A model generated the notes under the pieces. That model did not search any database and was not told where the DNA came from. It saw nothing but the letters and a program-made list of their open reading frames with translations. Below, in pieces: positions 34,217 to 43,149 of a DNA stretch of 64,000 nucleotides. The DNA is from Clostridiales bacterium (GTDB lineage Bacteria > Bacillota > Clostridia > Lachnospirales > Lachnospiraceae), in contig JAAYTK010000075.1 in NCBI GenBank assembly GCA_012523775.1, positions 1-64,000 on the forward strand, written 5' to 3'. Within the stretch, counting starts at the first letter, position 1; the number at the start of each line of letters is the position of its first letter. The translations under genes and the position numbers were made by a program.

Positions 34217-35416
34217 ATGGCATTAACATTATCAAAGAAGGCAATGGCGGTTAAGCCCTCATCTACATTAGCCATAACGGCTAAAGCAAAGGAAATGAAA
34301 TCGAAAGGAATCGATGTTGTAGGATTCGGAGCAGGAGAGCCGGATTTTAACACTCCGGATAATATATGTGAGGCAGCCATCAAAGCCATTGAGAGTGGAT
34401 TCACAAAATATACTCCCGTACCCGGTACGCTTGAGCTTCGAAAAGCTATCTGTGATAAGTTTAGAAAATTTAATAATTTAAGCTATGAGCCTGAGCAGAT
34501 TGTTGTCAGTAACGGTGGAAAGCATGCACTGACTAATATATTTTCAGCTATTTTAAATCCCGGAGATGAGGTCATAATCCCATCCCCATATTGGTTAAGC
34601 TATCCTGAAATAGTCAGATTGGCTGATGGGATTCCTGTATATATTAGAGCGGAAAAATCTCAGAACTATAAAATTACAGCAAAGCAGCTAGAGGATGCCT
34701 GTACCGATAAGACAAAGGCTCTTGTATTAAACACTCCTAATAATCCGTCAGGTATGATCTACACCAGAGAGGAACTTGAGGCTATAGCACAAGTTGCTGT
34801 AGAAAAGGATTTTTATGTGGTTGCCGATGAAATGTATGAGCATCTGATTTATGATGGAGAGACTCATGTCAGTATAGCATCCTTAAACGAGGAAATTTAT
34901 AGACGTACAATAACCTGCAGCGGATTGTCGAAAAGCTATTCTATGACAGGATGGAGAATAGGTTATACCGGATCCACTAAGGAAGTTGCAAAGCTTATGA
35001 GCAGTGTACAAAGTCACCAGGCCTCAAATCCGAATTCCATAGCACAAAAAGCGGCTTACGAAGCGTTGATCGGACCTCAGGATTCTATAAGTTCAATGAA
35101 AAATGAATTTGAAAAGCGACTGAACTATATGGTAGAGCGTATAGAGGCCATGAATCATATATCTCTACTGAAGCCACAGGGAGCATTTTATCTATTTGTG
35201 GATGTCGGAAATACCTTCAGTAAGACCTACAAAGGACAGCCTGTAGACAATGTGGATAATCTGGCAAGGATTCTTATTGAGGATTATAAGGTTGCTGTTA
35301 TATCCTGTGGAGATTTTGGATTCGATGACCATATTCGACTTTCTTATGCAATATCCTTAGTGGAAATTAAAAAGGGACTCGATAGAATAGAAGCATTCCT
35401 GAAAGATATATCTTAA
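34217..35416 (+). CDS. Class I PLP-dependent aminotransferase (aspartate aminotransferase type)
   Basis: The 399-residue enzyme has the fold-type I core: VVGFGAGEPDFNTP and SNGGKHAL near the N terminus, NTPNNPSGM, VADEMYEHLIYDG, and the PLP lysine K239 in CSGLSKSYSMTGWRIGY. The pattern is that of subgroup I-gamma aspartate aminotransferases (AspC/AspB of Bacillus and Thermus). Substrates could include other amino acids or prephenate, so the specificity is not certain. In principle it could also supply the missing histidinol-phosphate aminotransferase step, but HisC proteins form another subgroup. Confidence 0.9.
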   Translation: MALTLSKKAMAVKPSSTLAITAKAKEMKSKGIDVVGFGAGEPDFNTPDNICEAAIKAIESGFTKYTPVPGTLELRKAICDKFRKFNNLSYEPEQIVVSNGGKHALTNIFSAILNPGDEVIIPSPYWLSYPEIVRLADGIPVYIRAEKSQNYKITAKQLEDACTDKTKALVLNTPNNPSGMIYTREELEAIAQVAVEKDFYVVADEMYEHLIYDGETHVSIASLNEEIYRRTITCSGLSKSYSMTGWRIGYTGSTKEVAKLMSSVQSHQASNPNSIAQKAAYEALIGPQDSISSMKNEFEKRLNYMVERIEAMNHISLLKPQGAFYLFVDVGNTFSKTYKGQPVDNVDNLARILIEDYKVAVISCGDFGFDDHIRLSYAISLVEIKKGLDRIEAFLKDIS

Positions 35417-35447
35417 TAATACATTATAATAGGAAAATAATATTTTG

Positions 35448-35474
35448 GCCGGGGTACTTCCCCGGCTTATATTA
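35448..35474 (+). terminator. Terminator after the aminotransferase gene
   Basis: GCCGGGG (35448-35454) pairs perfectly with CCCCGGC (35460-35466) around TACTT. The tail TTATATTA is only moderately T-rich. Confidence 0.75.
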
Positions 35475-35597
35475 TAAAATTAAATATCCATTTTTTTTAA
35501 AATACTACCTATTTTAAATGTTTTATGATACAATTTATTAGTAGAAGAATTATCCAAAATGAATATTTTGTTAAAATGCAACAGAAAGAGGTAGGCT

Positions 35598-36407
35598 ATG
35601 GCGTTGTTTGGATTTATTGGTGTGGGTAATATGGGTTCGGCTCTTCTTAAGGCTTCTAATAAGACCTTTGGAGCAGATGAAATAGTATATTACGATGCAT
35701 CATCTGAAATATGTAATTTAATCTATAAAGAGCTTGATATATTGCCTGAGAAGAATAATGCTTCGGTGGTTGAAAAATGCAAATACCTGGTACTTGCCGT
35801 AAAGCCGCAATACCTTGACAAGGTATTAAGAGAAATCAAGGGCTCAATCAATAGCAATCATATAGTTGTTTCCATAGTAGCAGGGGCGCCTATACAATCG
35901 ATTAAGGATGTATTGGGGACTAAGGTAAAGGTCGTTAGATCGATGCCTAATTCTTCTGCGTTGATTTCTAAAGGTTTCACGGGTGTCAGCTTTTCGTCTG
36001 ATACATTCACTGATGAGGAGAAAGCCGATATAGATATGTTTTTCAGTTCCTTCGGTGAGTATGAGGTCTTTGATGAAAGCCTAATGAATGCCGTAACCTG
36101 CGCAAGTGGAAGTTCTCCTGCATATGTGTATACATTTATTGAAGCCTTGGCTGACAGCGTTGTAAGCCTTGGAATACCCAGGGATAAGGCATATCCGCTC
36201 GTTGCTCAGACAGTAATGGGTGCCGCATCCATGGTACTGGAAACGGGAGAGCATCCAGGCATACTGAAAGATAAGGTCTGTTCACCCGGAGGAACAACTA
36301 TTTCAGCTATTAAGGCATTGGAGGAATTCGGGTTTAGGAATGCCATTATGAAAGCGACCGACGCATGCTATAGAAGGGCTGTCGAGCTTAGCGATGAAGC
36401 AAAATAA
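35598..36407 (+). CDS. proC: Pyrroline-5-carboxylate reductase
   Basis: ProC makes proline from pyrroline-5-carboxylate with NAD(P)H. The 269-residue protein has the N-terminal dinucleotide-binding GFIGVGNMGSALL, the central LAVKPQYLDKVL and VVRSMPNSSALI segments, and the C-terminal signature LKDKVCSPGGTTISAIKALEE (only partly quoted in homologues). AGAAAGAGG precedes the ATG. The Nudix gene follows by 17 bases, suggesting co-transcription. Confidence 0.96.
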   Translation: MALFGFIGVGNMGSALLKASNKTFGADEIVYYDASSEICNLIYKELDILPEKNNASVVEKCKYLVLAVKPQYLDKVLREIKGSINSNHIVVSIVAGAPIQSIKDVLGTKVKVVRSMPNSSALISKGFTGVSFSSDTFTDEEKADIDMFFSSFGEYEVFDESLMNAVTCASGSSPAYVYTFIEALADSVVSLGIPRDKAYPLVAQTVMGAASMVLETGEHPGILKDKVCSPGGTTISAIKALEEFGFRNAIMKATDACYRRAVELSDEAK

Positions 36408-36424
36408 GATAAACGGAGGCAATA

Positions 36425-36958
36425 ATGGCTCACATCAAGAGAATTAACAGAGAACTGTCATATAAGGGCAGATTAATAGATTTTTATAGTGATACTGTCT
36501 TAATTGACAATGAAAAGCAAACTGTTTTCGATTTCATAGATCATAAGGGTGCTTCGGCATTGATACCCGTTGATAAGGATAATAATATAATTATGGTACG
36601 TCAGTACAGAAACTCAATAGACAGCTACACTCTGGAGATACCAGCCGGAGGGTTGAATCCCGGAGAAGATAACCTTACATGTGCCATAAGAGAGTGCAGG
36701 GAAGAGACAGGATATACAGCCAATAATGTGAAGCATTTAATTGATGTTCATACGACCGTGGCATTCAGCAATGAGCTGATAAGAGTATATTATTCCAATG
36801 ACCTGACGCAGTCTGTACAGAATCTGGATGAAGACGAATTCGTAGATATAGAGAAACATTCTTTATCCGATCTAATCTTAATGATATATTCGGGCAAGAT
36901 AACCGATGCAAAGACTATTGCCGGACTATTGGCATATAAAACAAAGATGGAAATGTAA
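36425..36958 (+). CDS. Nudix hydrolase (ADP-ribose pyrophosphatase type)
   Basis: The 177-residue protein has a complete Nudix box at about residues 75-97 (G-x5-E-x7-RE-x2-EE-x-G: GGLNPGED, then RECREETGY). The flanking MVRQYRNS and LEIPAGG are typical of the ADP-ribose pyrophosphatase subfamily (Bacillus NudF). It would hydrolyse ADP-ribose or related nucleoside diphosphate sugars. It sits 17 bases after proC, with GGAGGC before the ATG. In Bacillus nudF also lies near spoIIM and ripX, so the order nudF-spoIIM-xerD is partly conserved. Confidence 0.9.
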   Translation: MAHIKRINRELSYKGRLIDFYSDTVLIDNEKQTVFDFIDHKGASALIPVDKDNNIIMVRQYRNSIDSYTLEIPAGGLNPGEDNLTCAIRECREETGYTANNVKHLIDVHTTVAFSNELIRVYYSNDLTQSVQNLDEDEFVDIEKHSLSDLILMIYSGKITDAKTIAGLLAYKTKMEM

Positions 36959-37063
36959 ATGGCTTGTTCTAATTTATAAATCCCATCATATTTATCTAAT
37001 GACAATAATATCGGGTTGTAACGGTATATATTTGTCAAATAACAGATAAGGCGTGATGAGATT

Positions 37064-37675
37064 TTGAAGCTATTAAAAATAAAGCTACAAAAGCTGAGTA
37101 TAATTCAAATTTCGATCCTAATCATGATTATTGGATTGATTCTTGGTGTACTGTCGGCTAATTTGTTTCAATCCTTCTATTATGAACGTATGATGAACTA
37201 CCATAATCATGTTTTTTCTGAAATTGCAAGAGAAAGCATTGATTATTCAGGCTTATTCTATTATATACTTAGAGAGAATTTCAAAGATTTTGTTGTGTTT
37301 TGGCTGCTTTCCATTACCATATTAGGAATTCCGTATATGTTGCTGAAGATAATCGTCTTTGGGTTTTCAACCGGATTCTTCATATCTGCAATAGCGATGC
37401 AATACGGTTTTAAAGGGATTTTACTGATTCTAAGTTATCAGTTTCCCCATGGCCTTATATATCTTCCGATAATATTGCTGTGCTTACATAAGGGATATGG
37501 TCTTTGCAGATCGATGTATTTTGAAAACAGAAACTATCTGTCATTCATATTGAGACAGTTTAAATCCTATTTGTTTTTATTAATATTTTTATCTGTTCTT
37601 TTATTCTTAGGAAGCTTTTTAGAAGCGTATGTCGGATCGTTTTTTCTTAAGAAGGCACTGGAGTTAATCACATAA
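37064..37675 (+). CDS. spoIIM: Stage II sporulation protein M
   Basis: SpoIIM forms, with SpoIID and SpoIIP, the machine that remodels peptidoglycan during forespore engulfment. The 203-residue protein has about five membrane helices, beginning at residues 13-33, and the conserved FGFSTGFFISAIAMQYG and FPHGLIYLPIILL motifs. Translation probably starts at TTG 37064; the ribosome site is weak (AAGG 13 bases upstream), so the start is uncertain. It lies directly before the xerD-like gene, as spoIIM lies near ripX in Bacillus. Confidence 0.88.
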   Translation: MKLLKIKLQKLSIIQISILIMIIGLILGVLSANLFQSFYYERMMNYHNHVFSEIARESIDYSGLFYYILRENFKDFVVFWLLSITILGIPYMLLKIIVFGFSTGFFISAIAMQYGFKGILLILSYQFPHGLIYLPIILLCLHKGYGLCRSMYFENRNYLSFILRQFKSYLFLLIFLSVLLFLGSFLEAYVGSFFLKKALELIT

Positions 37676-37726
37676 TATTATCGGTAATAGAGATACATAT
37701 AAACGAAGCAAATGAGGAGGTTGTAA

Positions 37727-38602
37727 ATGAAGCAACAAATTGACGAATTTTCAAGATATCTTCAGAATGTAAAGCAGGCTTCAGTGAACACAATCAGAGC
37801 TTATGAGAATGACTTAAGTAGATTAGAATCATTTTTAAGTCTACAGGGTATCGAGAGTGCATCCAGAATAACCGAAACAACTCTTAATTCCTATGTATTG
37901 TCATTGGAAAAGGACGGATTATCACCGGCCAGTGTATCGAGGCATATTGCTTCTATGAAGGCGTTCTTGCTATATCTTCTAAAAAACGGAAGTATTGCCG
38001 GAGATCCATCTGAACGTATCAAAGCGCCAAAAGTCATAAAAAAACCCCCTCAGGTACTGGATGAGAATAAGATACTGGCATTACTGAATCAACCTGATAT
38101 AAGCACAAGCAAAGGAATCAGGGATAAAGCAATGCTGGAACTTCTGTATGCTACAGGTATTAAGGTATCAGAGATTATAAATTTAAGGCTTTCAGATATT
38201 AATTTATCAGGGAAATATATAACCTGTGGAGATAGACATGAGAGAAGTATACCCTTCGGCAGTTTGGCACAAAGTTCACTCAAGGCGTATTTGGAAATAA
38301 GAGATAATGCCTTCGATAAAAGAGGCAGTAGTTATCTTTTTCTTAATAATCAAGGTGAGCAGCTGAGCAGACAGGGATTTTGGAAAATTCTCAAGGGATA
38401 TGCTAAAGCAGTGGGTATCGATGAAATCAATCCTAATATGATTAGACATTCCTTTGCTTCACATATGATAGATAATGGTGCCGATATCGGTATTGTACAG
38501 AAATTTCTCGGTCATACGGATATAAGCACCACTCAATTATATCTATCTCATAATTATCAAAACAGCCGCGAGGTTTATGCTAATACACATCCTAGAGCAT
38601 AA
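37727..38602 (+). CDS. XerD-like tyrosine recombinase with substituted catalytic residues
   Basis: The 291-residue protein has the XerC/D layout: an N-terminal SAM-like core-binding domain (residues 1-85) and a C-terminal catalytic domain. The final part is well kept: LGHTDISTTQLY with H263 and the nucleophile Y272, and the C-terminal NTHPRA. Three of six catalytic positions are altered. The first Arg (TGLRVSE in XerD) is K146 in TGIKVSE. The beta-hairpin Lys of GKGNKER is lost (CGDRHER, G168 or nearby). The His of the HxxR motif is N237 (NPNMIRH), while R240 remains. GAGGAGGT supports the ATG. The spoIIM neighbour is the position of ripX/xerD in Bacillus. It may be inactive in strand exchange or need a partner Xer; this is inference. 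Confidence 0.82.
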   Translation: MKQQIDEFSRYLQNVKQASVNTIRAYENDLSRLESFLSLQGIESASRITETTLNSYVLSLEKDGLSPASVSRHIASMKAFLLYLLKNGSIAGDPSERIKAPKVIKKPPQVLDENKILALLNQPDISTSKGIRDKAMLELLYATGIKVSEIINLRLSDINLSGKYITCGDRHERSIPFGSLAQSSLKAYLEIRDNAFDKRGSSYLFLNNQGEQLSRQGFWKILKGYAKAVGIDEINPNMIRHSFASHMIDNGADIGIVQKFLGHTDISTTQLYLSHNYQNSREVYANTHPRA

Positions 38603-38608
38603 TAATGT

Positions 38609-39640
38609 TTACACCAAATGATCCGCAATCGTATATATAAGCTTCTCAGATTCCTCCCATCCGAGGCAAGGATCGGTTATGGATTTACCATATACATGAC
38701 CTGATACTTTCTGGCTGCCGCTTTCAATATAGCTTTCAATCATAACCCCCTTGACCAACTTAGCAATATCAGGAGAAATTCTCCGACTATGCAGAACCTC
38801 TTTTATAATACGTGGTTGCTCGGAGTATACTTTATTAGAATTTGCGTGGTTGGCATCAATTATTGTTGCAGGATAGCTTAAGTCTCTTTCCTCATACATG
38901 TTCAGAAGGCGCATAAGATCCTCATAATGATAGTTGGGTATGGCCTGGCCGTGTTTATTCACTGCACCTCTGAGAATAGTATGGGCCAAAGGATTACCGG
39001 AGGTCTTAACCTCCCATGTTCGATAGAGGAAGGTATGACTTCGTTGAGCTGCCACCACAGAATTAAGCATAACGGAGAAATCACCGCTTGTGGGGTTTTT
39101 CATACCCGCAGGGATATCCATACCGCTAATAGTAAGCCTGTGCTGCTGATTCTCAACCGAACGGGCTCCTACGGCAACATAGGACAGAACATCTTCTACA
39201 TAGGGCCAGTTTTCGGGGTAGAGCATTTCATCCGCTACGGTTAACCCGGATTCGGCAATAGCACGAAGATGCATCTTTCTCATAGCTATTAAGCCCTCCT
39301 GTAAATCCGGTTCCTTTTCGGGATTAGGCTGATGCACAATACCCTTATAGCCCTCACCGGTCGTTCTGGGCTTATTGGTATACACTCTTGGTATCAGTAC
39401 CAATTTATCTGCAACCTTCTCCTGTACCTTCGCCAACCTGGAAATATAATCACATACAGCATCCTCATGGTCGGCGGAGCATGGACCGATTATAACCAGA
39501 AATTTATCTGAATACCCCATAATAATATCTTTAATTTCCTTATCCCTTTGCTTTTTTCTTATAACATCCTTTTCGGGTAAGGGATAAGCCTTTAATAATT
39601 CTCTTGGTGATATTACCTCTTTAATGAATTCGAAGCTCAT
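38609..39640 (-). CDS. aroF: 3-deoxy-7-phosphoheptulonate synthase (DAHP synthase, class I)
   Basis: The enzyme joins phosphoenolpyruvate and erythrose 4-phosphate at the entry of aromatic amino acid synthesis. The 343-residue protein is of the AroF/G/H type: VIIGPCSADHEDAV, RVYTNKPRTTGEGYKG (substrate-binding KPRT), DGVARSVENQQHR-like AVGARSVENQQHR, and DANHANSNK. An in-frame start at 39700 would add 20 residues with no ribosome site. The ATG at 39640 follows AAGGGAG and gives MSFEFIKEV. It converges on the xerD-like gene with only 6 bases between stops. The symbol is used generically; aroG or aroH would fit equally. Confidence 0.93.
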   Translation of the reverse strand: MSFEFIKEVISPRELLKAYPLPEKDVIRKKQRDKEIKDIIMGYSDKFLVIIGPCSADHEDAVCDYISRLAKVQEKVADKLVLIPRVYTNKPRTTGEGYKGIVHQPNPEKEPDLQEGLIAMRKMHLRAIAESGLTVADEMLYPENWPYVEDVLSYVAVGARSVENQQHRLTISGMDIPAGMKNPTSGDFSVMLNSVVAAQRSHTFLYRTWEVKTSGNPLAHTILRGAVNKHGQAIPNYHYEDLMRLLNMYEERDLSYPATIIDANHANSNKVYSEQPRIIKEVLHSRRISPDIAKLVKGVMIESYIESGSQKVSGHVYGKSITDPCLGWEESEKLIYTIADHLV

Positions 39641-39667
39641 ATCTTTACTCCCTTCTAAATTTGATTT

Positions 39668-39696
39668 ATTGTATAATTTTTTGTAGCATTCGTCAA
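39668..39696 (-). promoter_or_regulatory. Promoter of the DAHP synthase gene
   Basis: On the minus strand TTGACG (39696-39691) and TACAAT (39673-39668) are 17 bases apart, 28 bases before the start codon. Confidence 0.78.
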
Positions 39697-39799
39697 TCAT
39701 ATTTATATATATACCATATATTTTATTAAAATTTAATGTACGAAAATCAATAAAAAATGTTATACTGTCTTTATGATAATATAAATGGAGTGACGCTTT

Positions 39800-41125
39800 A
39801 TGAGAATGTACGATTTAATCAATAAAAAGAAGAACAAAGGTGAGCTTAGCAAAGAGGAAATTGAGTTTATAGTCGAAGGCTTTACCAAGGGTGATATACC
39901 TGATTATCAAATGTCAGCATTTTTAATGGCTGTCTGTCTAAATAAATTGTCCCATGAGGAAACGGCATATTTAACCATAGCAATGGCCAATAGCGGTGAG
40001 CAGTTGGATCTGTCAAAAATCCATGGCGTTAAGGTGGATAAACACAGCACAGGAGGCGTAGGGGATAAGACATCGCTTATATTAAGCCCCATGGTTGCTT
40101 CATTAGGTATTCCGGTTGCCAAGATGTCAGGAAGAGGGCTTGGACATACAGGAGGAACAATAGATAAACTGGAGAGTATCCCCAGTTTTTCCACTGAGCT
40201 GAATTCAGAGCAGTTTGTTGATAATATTAACCGTATCAAGATGGCGATCGTTGGCCAAAGTGCGAATTTGGCTCCCGCTGATAAGAAAATCTATGCTCTA
40301 CGGGATGTAACCGCAACGGTGGATAATATGTCACTAATCGCATCAAGTATTATGAGTAAGAAACTGGCATCCGGAGCAGATGTTATTGTTCTTGATGTAA
40401 AGACCGGAAGCGGAGCGTTTATGAAGAAATATGAGGATTCACTCGCATTAGCTAAGGAGATGGTTCAAATCGGAACCCTGGCAGGAAAGCCTACCTATGC
40501 CATTATCACAGATATGAATCAACCGCTTGGAAGAGCCGTCGGTAATGCGCTGGAGGTTAAGGAAGCCATAGAAACCCTATACGGTCATGGACCGGAGGAC
40601 TTGCTAGAGGTATCCGTCATCCTGGCTTCATATATGCTTCTCGGAGCGGGAAAAGTAAAATCCGCTGATGAAGGAAGAGAATTGCTTCTTGAGACGATTA
40701 AAAACAAGAGTGCATTGGATAAAATGGCGGAATTTGTCCGAGCTCAGGGAGGGGACAGTGAATTTGTATATAATCCCGAGCTTCTTAAGCTGGCATCGAT
40801 TCGCTATGATGTTAAATCCCCGTTTGACGGCTATGTAAGTGAGATACTTACCGATGAAATCGGAATGGCTTCTCTGGTTCTGGGCGGCGGAAGAGCCACT
40901 AAGGACAGTAAGATCGATCTTAGTGTCGGTATCATTATAAATAAGAAACTAGGTGATAAGGTTTCAAAGAACGAGACTCTGGCCACATTATATGCAAGTG
41001 ATGATGAAAAAAGAAAAGAGGCCAAGAAAAGGCTCATCAATGCTTATGTTATCAGTAAAGATAAGCCAAAGAGACCTCCCTATATCTACAGTGTGGTTAC
41101 TAAGGATGGCGTAAAGGAAATATAA
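39800..41125 (+). CDS. pdp: Pyrimidine-nucleoside phosphorylase
   Basis: The enzyme splits uridine, thymidine or deoxyuridine with phosphate. The 441-residue protein has the family features: MRMYDLINKKKNKGELS at the start, DKHSTGGVGDKTSL (phosphate site), KMSGRGLGHTGGT, and the C-terminal swivelling PYNP domain (about 345-430). In Bacillus pdp and related nucleoside genes (drm, pupG) lie near ripX, so its place near the xerD-like gene follows a known order. TGGAGTG precedes the ATG, and a TATACT -10-like box lies at 39761-39766 without a clear -35. Confidence 0.94.
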   Translation: MRMYDLINKKKNKGELSKEEIEFIVEGFTKGDIPDYQMSAFLMAVCLNKLSHEETAYLTIAMANSGEQLDLSKIHGVKVDKHSTGGVGDKTSLILSPMVASLGIPVAKMSGRGLGHTGGTIDKLESIPSFSTELNSEQFVDNINRIKMAIVGQSANLAPADKKIYALRDVTATVDNMSLIASSIMSKKLASGADVIVLDVKTGSGAFMKKYEDSLALAKEMVQIGTLAGKPTYAIITDMNQPLGRAVGNALEVKEAIETLYGHGPEDLLEVSVILASYMLLGAGKVKSADEGRELLLETIKNKSALDKMAEFVRAQGGDSEFVYNPELLKLASIRYDVKSPFDGYVSEILTDEIGMASLVLGGGRATKDSKIDLSVGIIINKKLGDKVSKNETLATLYASDDEKRKEAKKRLINAYVISKDKPKRPPYIYSVVTKDGVKEI

Positions 41126-41160
41126 ATGGTCAATTTAGGTCCGTTGTCACATAGTATATA

Positions 41161-41730
41161 TTGAGATTAACACAACGGGTGTGCCTATTGTATAGAAGAA
41201 GGTATAGACTAATTATAATCATAATTATTATTATATTACTGTTTGTTTCTTTGTATCGAAACTCCGGTTTATATTACCGAAGGAAGATTATACTACCGTT
41301 TAGCCTGCATCTTAACAGGCAGGAAGTATATCTTACCAAGGGTGAGGAGTTTCGATTATTTGTATATAGGATAAATAAGCGAGTAACATTCCGCTCCACG
41401 AACATTCGGGTGGCAGGAGTGAATTTTAACGGAAGAGTATTCGCTTATCAAACAGGAAAGGCTATTATAATTGCTAAGGTTGGTAATAGGAAGCTAAAAT
41501 GCAGGGTTAAGGTCATTGATTTAAATAAAGATCATCTGAATCTTAGGGTGGGTGATAAATACAGATTATGGATAAAGGGGCCTGCTTTCTTTGGCAAATA
41601 TAAAAGCAGCAACCCCGAGGTGGCTGATGTGACTATATTTGGTAAGGTAAAGGCTAAACGTGCAGGAAAAGCCATAATTACGGTGAAGGTAAAGAACAAG
41701 ACTCTTAAATGCAGTATAACTGTCAGATAA
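41161..41730 (+). CDS. Small basic membrane-anchored protein with two Ig-like (Big_2 type) repeats
   Basis: The protein of up to 189 residues has a very basic N terminus (LLYRRRYR), a membrane helix with an eight-Ile run (about residues 17-30), and two tandem beta repeats of roughly 65 residues. Each repeat has the bacterial Ig-like pattern: GEEFRLFVYRI with VFAYQTGKAIIIAKVG, and GDKYRLWIKGP with VKAKRAGKAIITVKVK. The extracellular part is also rich in Lys and Arg, which would suit contact with wall polymers, but that is inference. The start is uncertain: TTG 41161 has no clear ribosome site, and GTG 41179 or a TTG at 41188 are alternatives. The function is unknown. Confidence 0.65.
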   Translation: MRLTQRVCLLYRRRYRLIIIIIIIILLFVSLYRNSGLYYRRKIILPFSLHLNRQEVYLTKGEEFRLFVYRINKRVTFRSTNIRVAGVNFNGRVFAYQTGKAIIIAKVGNRKLKCRVKVIDLNKDHLNLRVGDKYRLWIKGPAFFGKYKSSNPEVADVTIFGKVKAKRAGKAIITVKVKNKTLKCSITVR

Positions 41731-41825
41731 GTGCATATTTTTATAGACAAATTTATGCAGGGATTGGTCTAAAATTGTAAAGCCTGGATTAAAATATTAA
41801 TAATAGTATTTTAGCGGAGTTTAAA

Positions 41826-43052
41826 ATGAAAAATATAGCTGTCATACTTCTTTTATCGTTGTTTTTATCTTATACACTTTCCGATGCATTTATCAATGCC
41901 AAAATCAATAAAACAAAGCCTGAGATAGAAGATGTCATACCGGTTACCGCAACCGTAGAATCAACTATGGAGCTAGCCACACCTTCGGCTGTTTTAATGG
42001 AAGCTTCTACGGGTACCGTTTTATTCGAAAAGAATAAGGATGAAAAATTAAAGCCTGCCAGTGTCACCAAGGTTATGACTTTGCTTCTTATATTCGAGGC
42101 CTTGGAATCGGGTCAAATTAACCTAATGGATGATGTCAGTGTTACCGAGCATGCCGCATCCATGGGAGGTTCACAGGTTTATCTAGAGCCTTACGAGGTT
42201 CAAAATGTAGATACAATGATAAAATGCATCAGTATATCCAGTGCCAACGATGCTTCTGTTGCTATGGCTGAACATATCGCAGGCTCCCATGAGGAATTTG
42301 TTGCAAGAATGAATAAAAGAGCGAAAGAGCTTGGCATGAATAACACTAATTTTGTCAACTGCACAGGCCTGGACGCAGATAATCATTATACCACAGCATA
42401 TGACATAGCATTAATGTCGGCAGAGCTAATAACCAAATTTCCTGAGATCAGTAATTATGCCACTATCTGGATGGATACCTTCGTTCATACTACCAAAAAG
42501 GGAAGAACAGAATTCGGACTTACCAATACCAATAAGCTTATTAAGTCATACAAGGGAATAACAGGGTTAAAAACCGGTTCGACCAGCATCGCAAAATACT
42601 GTCTATCGGCCACCGCCAGACGTAATAACATGGATTTGATTGCCGTAATCATGGCGGCTCCTGATACTAAAACCAGATTCCGTGAAGCAACTAAGCTGTT
42701 AAACTATGGATTTGCTAATTATTCATTATTTGTTGACGATAATCATGACGTTATAATGGAGCCCGTAAGAGTTACAAAGGGTGTTACCGATTATGTAACA
42801 GGTAAAGCAAAGAATAATTTCTCGTATCTATGTTCAAAAGGAATGTCGCCTGATAATATCAGAAAGGAAATCGTATTCTTCGATAAGGTTACGGCACCGA
42901 TTACCACTGAGGATAAGATAGGAGATATCATTTATTACTATGACAATGAAAAAATTGGAAGCATCGATATCGTTTCAATTGAAGCCGTTAAAGAGGCCGG
43001 ATATAATGATTGTTTCATTAAATCTTTAAGGAAATATTTTCTTGCATACTGA
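41826..43052 (+). CDS. dacF: D-alanyl-D-alanine carboxypeptidase (DacF type)
   Basis: The 408-residue exported enzyme trims pentapeptides of peptidoglycan. It has a signal sequence (residues 1-22) and the three serine-transferase motifs of penicillin-binding protein class C: S79-V-T-K82, S139-A-N141 and K249-T-G251. The C-terminal beta domain (about 315-400) is the PBP5-C type. DacF in Bacillus is a sporulation-associated enzyme; whether this one is spore-specific is not shown. A second carboxypeptidase with the same motifs lies at 46626-47927. CGGAG precedes the ATG. Confidence 0.9.
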   Translation: MKNIAVILLLSLFLSYTLSDAFINAKINKTKPEIEDVIPVTATVESTMELATPSAVLMEASTGTVLFEKNKDEKLKPASVTKVMTLLLIFEALESGQINLMDDVSVTEHAASMGGSQVYLEPYEVQNVDTMIKCISISSANDASVAMAEHIAGSHEEFVARMNKRAKELGMNNTNFVNCTGLDADNHYTTAYDIALMSAELITKFPEISNYATIWMDTFVHTTKKGRTEFGLTNTNKLIKSYKGITGLKTGSTSIAKYCLSATARRNNMDLIAVIMAAPDTKTRFREATKLLNYGFANYSLFVDDNHDVIMEPVRVTKGVTDYVTGKAKNNFSYLCSKGMSPDNIRKEIVFFDKVTAPITTEDKIGDIIYYYDNEKIGSIDIVSIEAVKEAGYNDCFIKSLRKYFLAY

Positions 43053-43071
43053 TAATATCCTTTTATCCTTG

Positions 43072-43100
43072 TTGACACATTTTATGCTTACAGTTATATT
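43072..43100 (+). promoter_or_regulatory. Promoter of the phosphoesterase-scpA-scpB unit
   Basis: TTGACA (43072-43077) and TATATT (43095-43100) are 17 bases apart, 49 bases before the phosphoesterase start. Confidence 0.78.
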
Positions 43101-43149
43101 ATAAAGGACAGGATGTTGCACGGACTACATATGCCTGAAAGGGGATATT

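Noticed and set aside
37727..38602. Phage or integron integrase marking a mobile element
   Set aside because: The neighbours are core genes (spoIIM, aroF, pdp), there are no phage genes or attachment repeats, and the length and C-terminal motif fit XerC/D.
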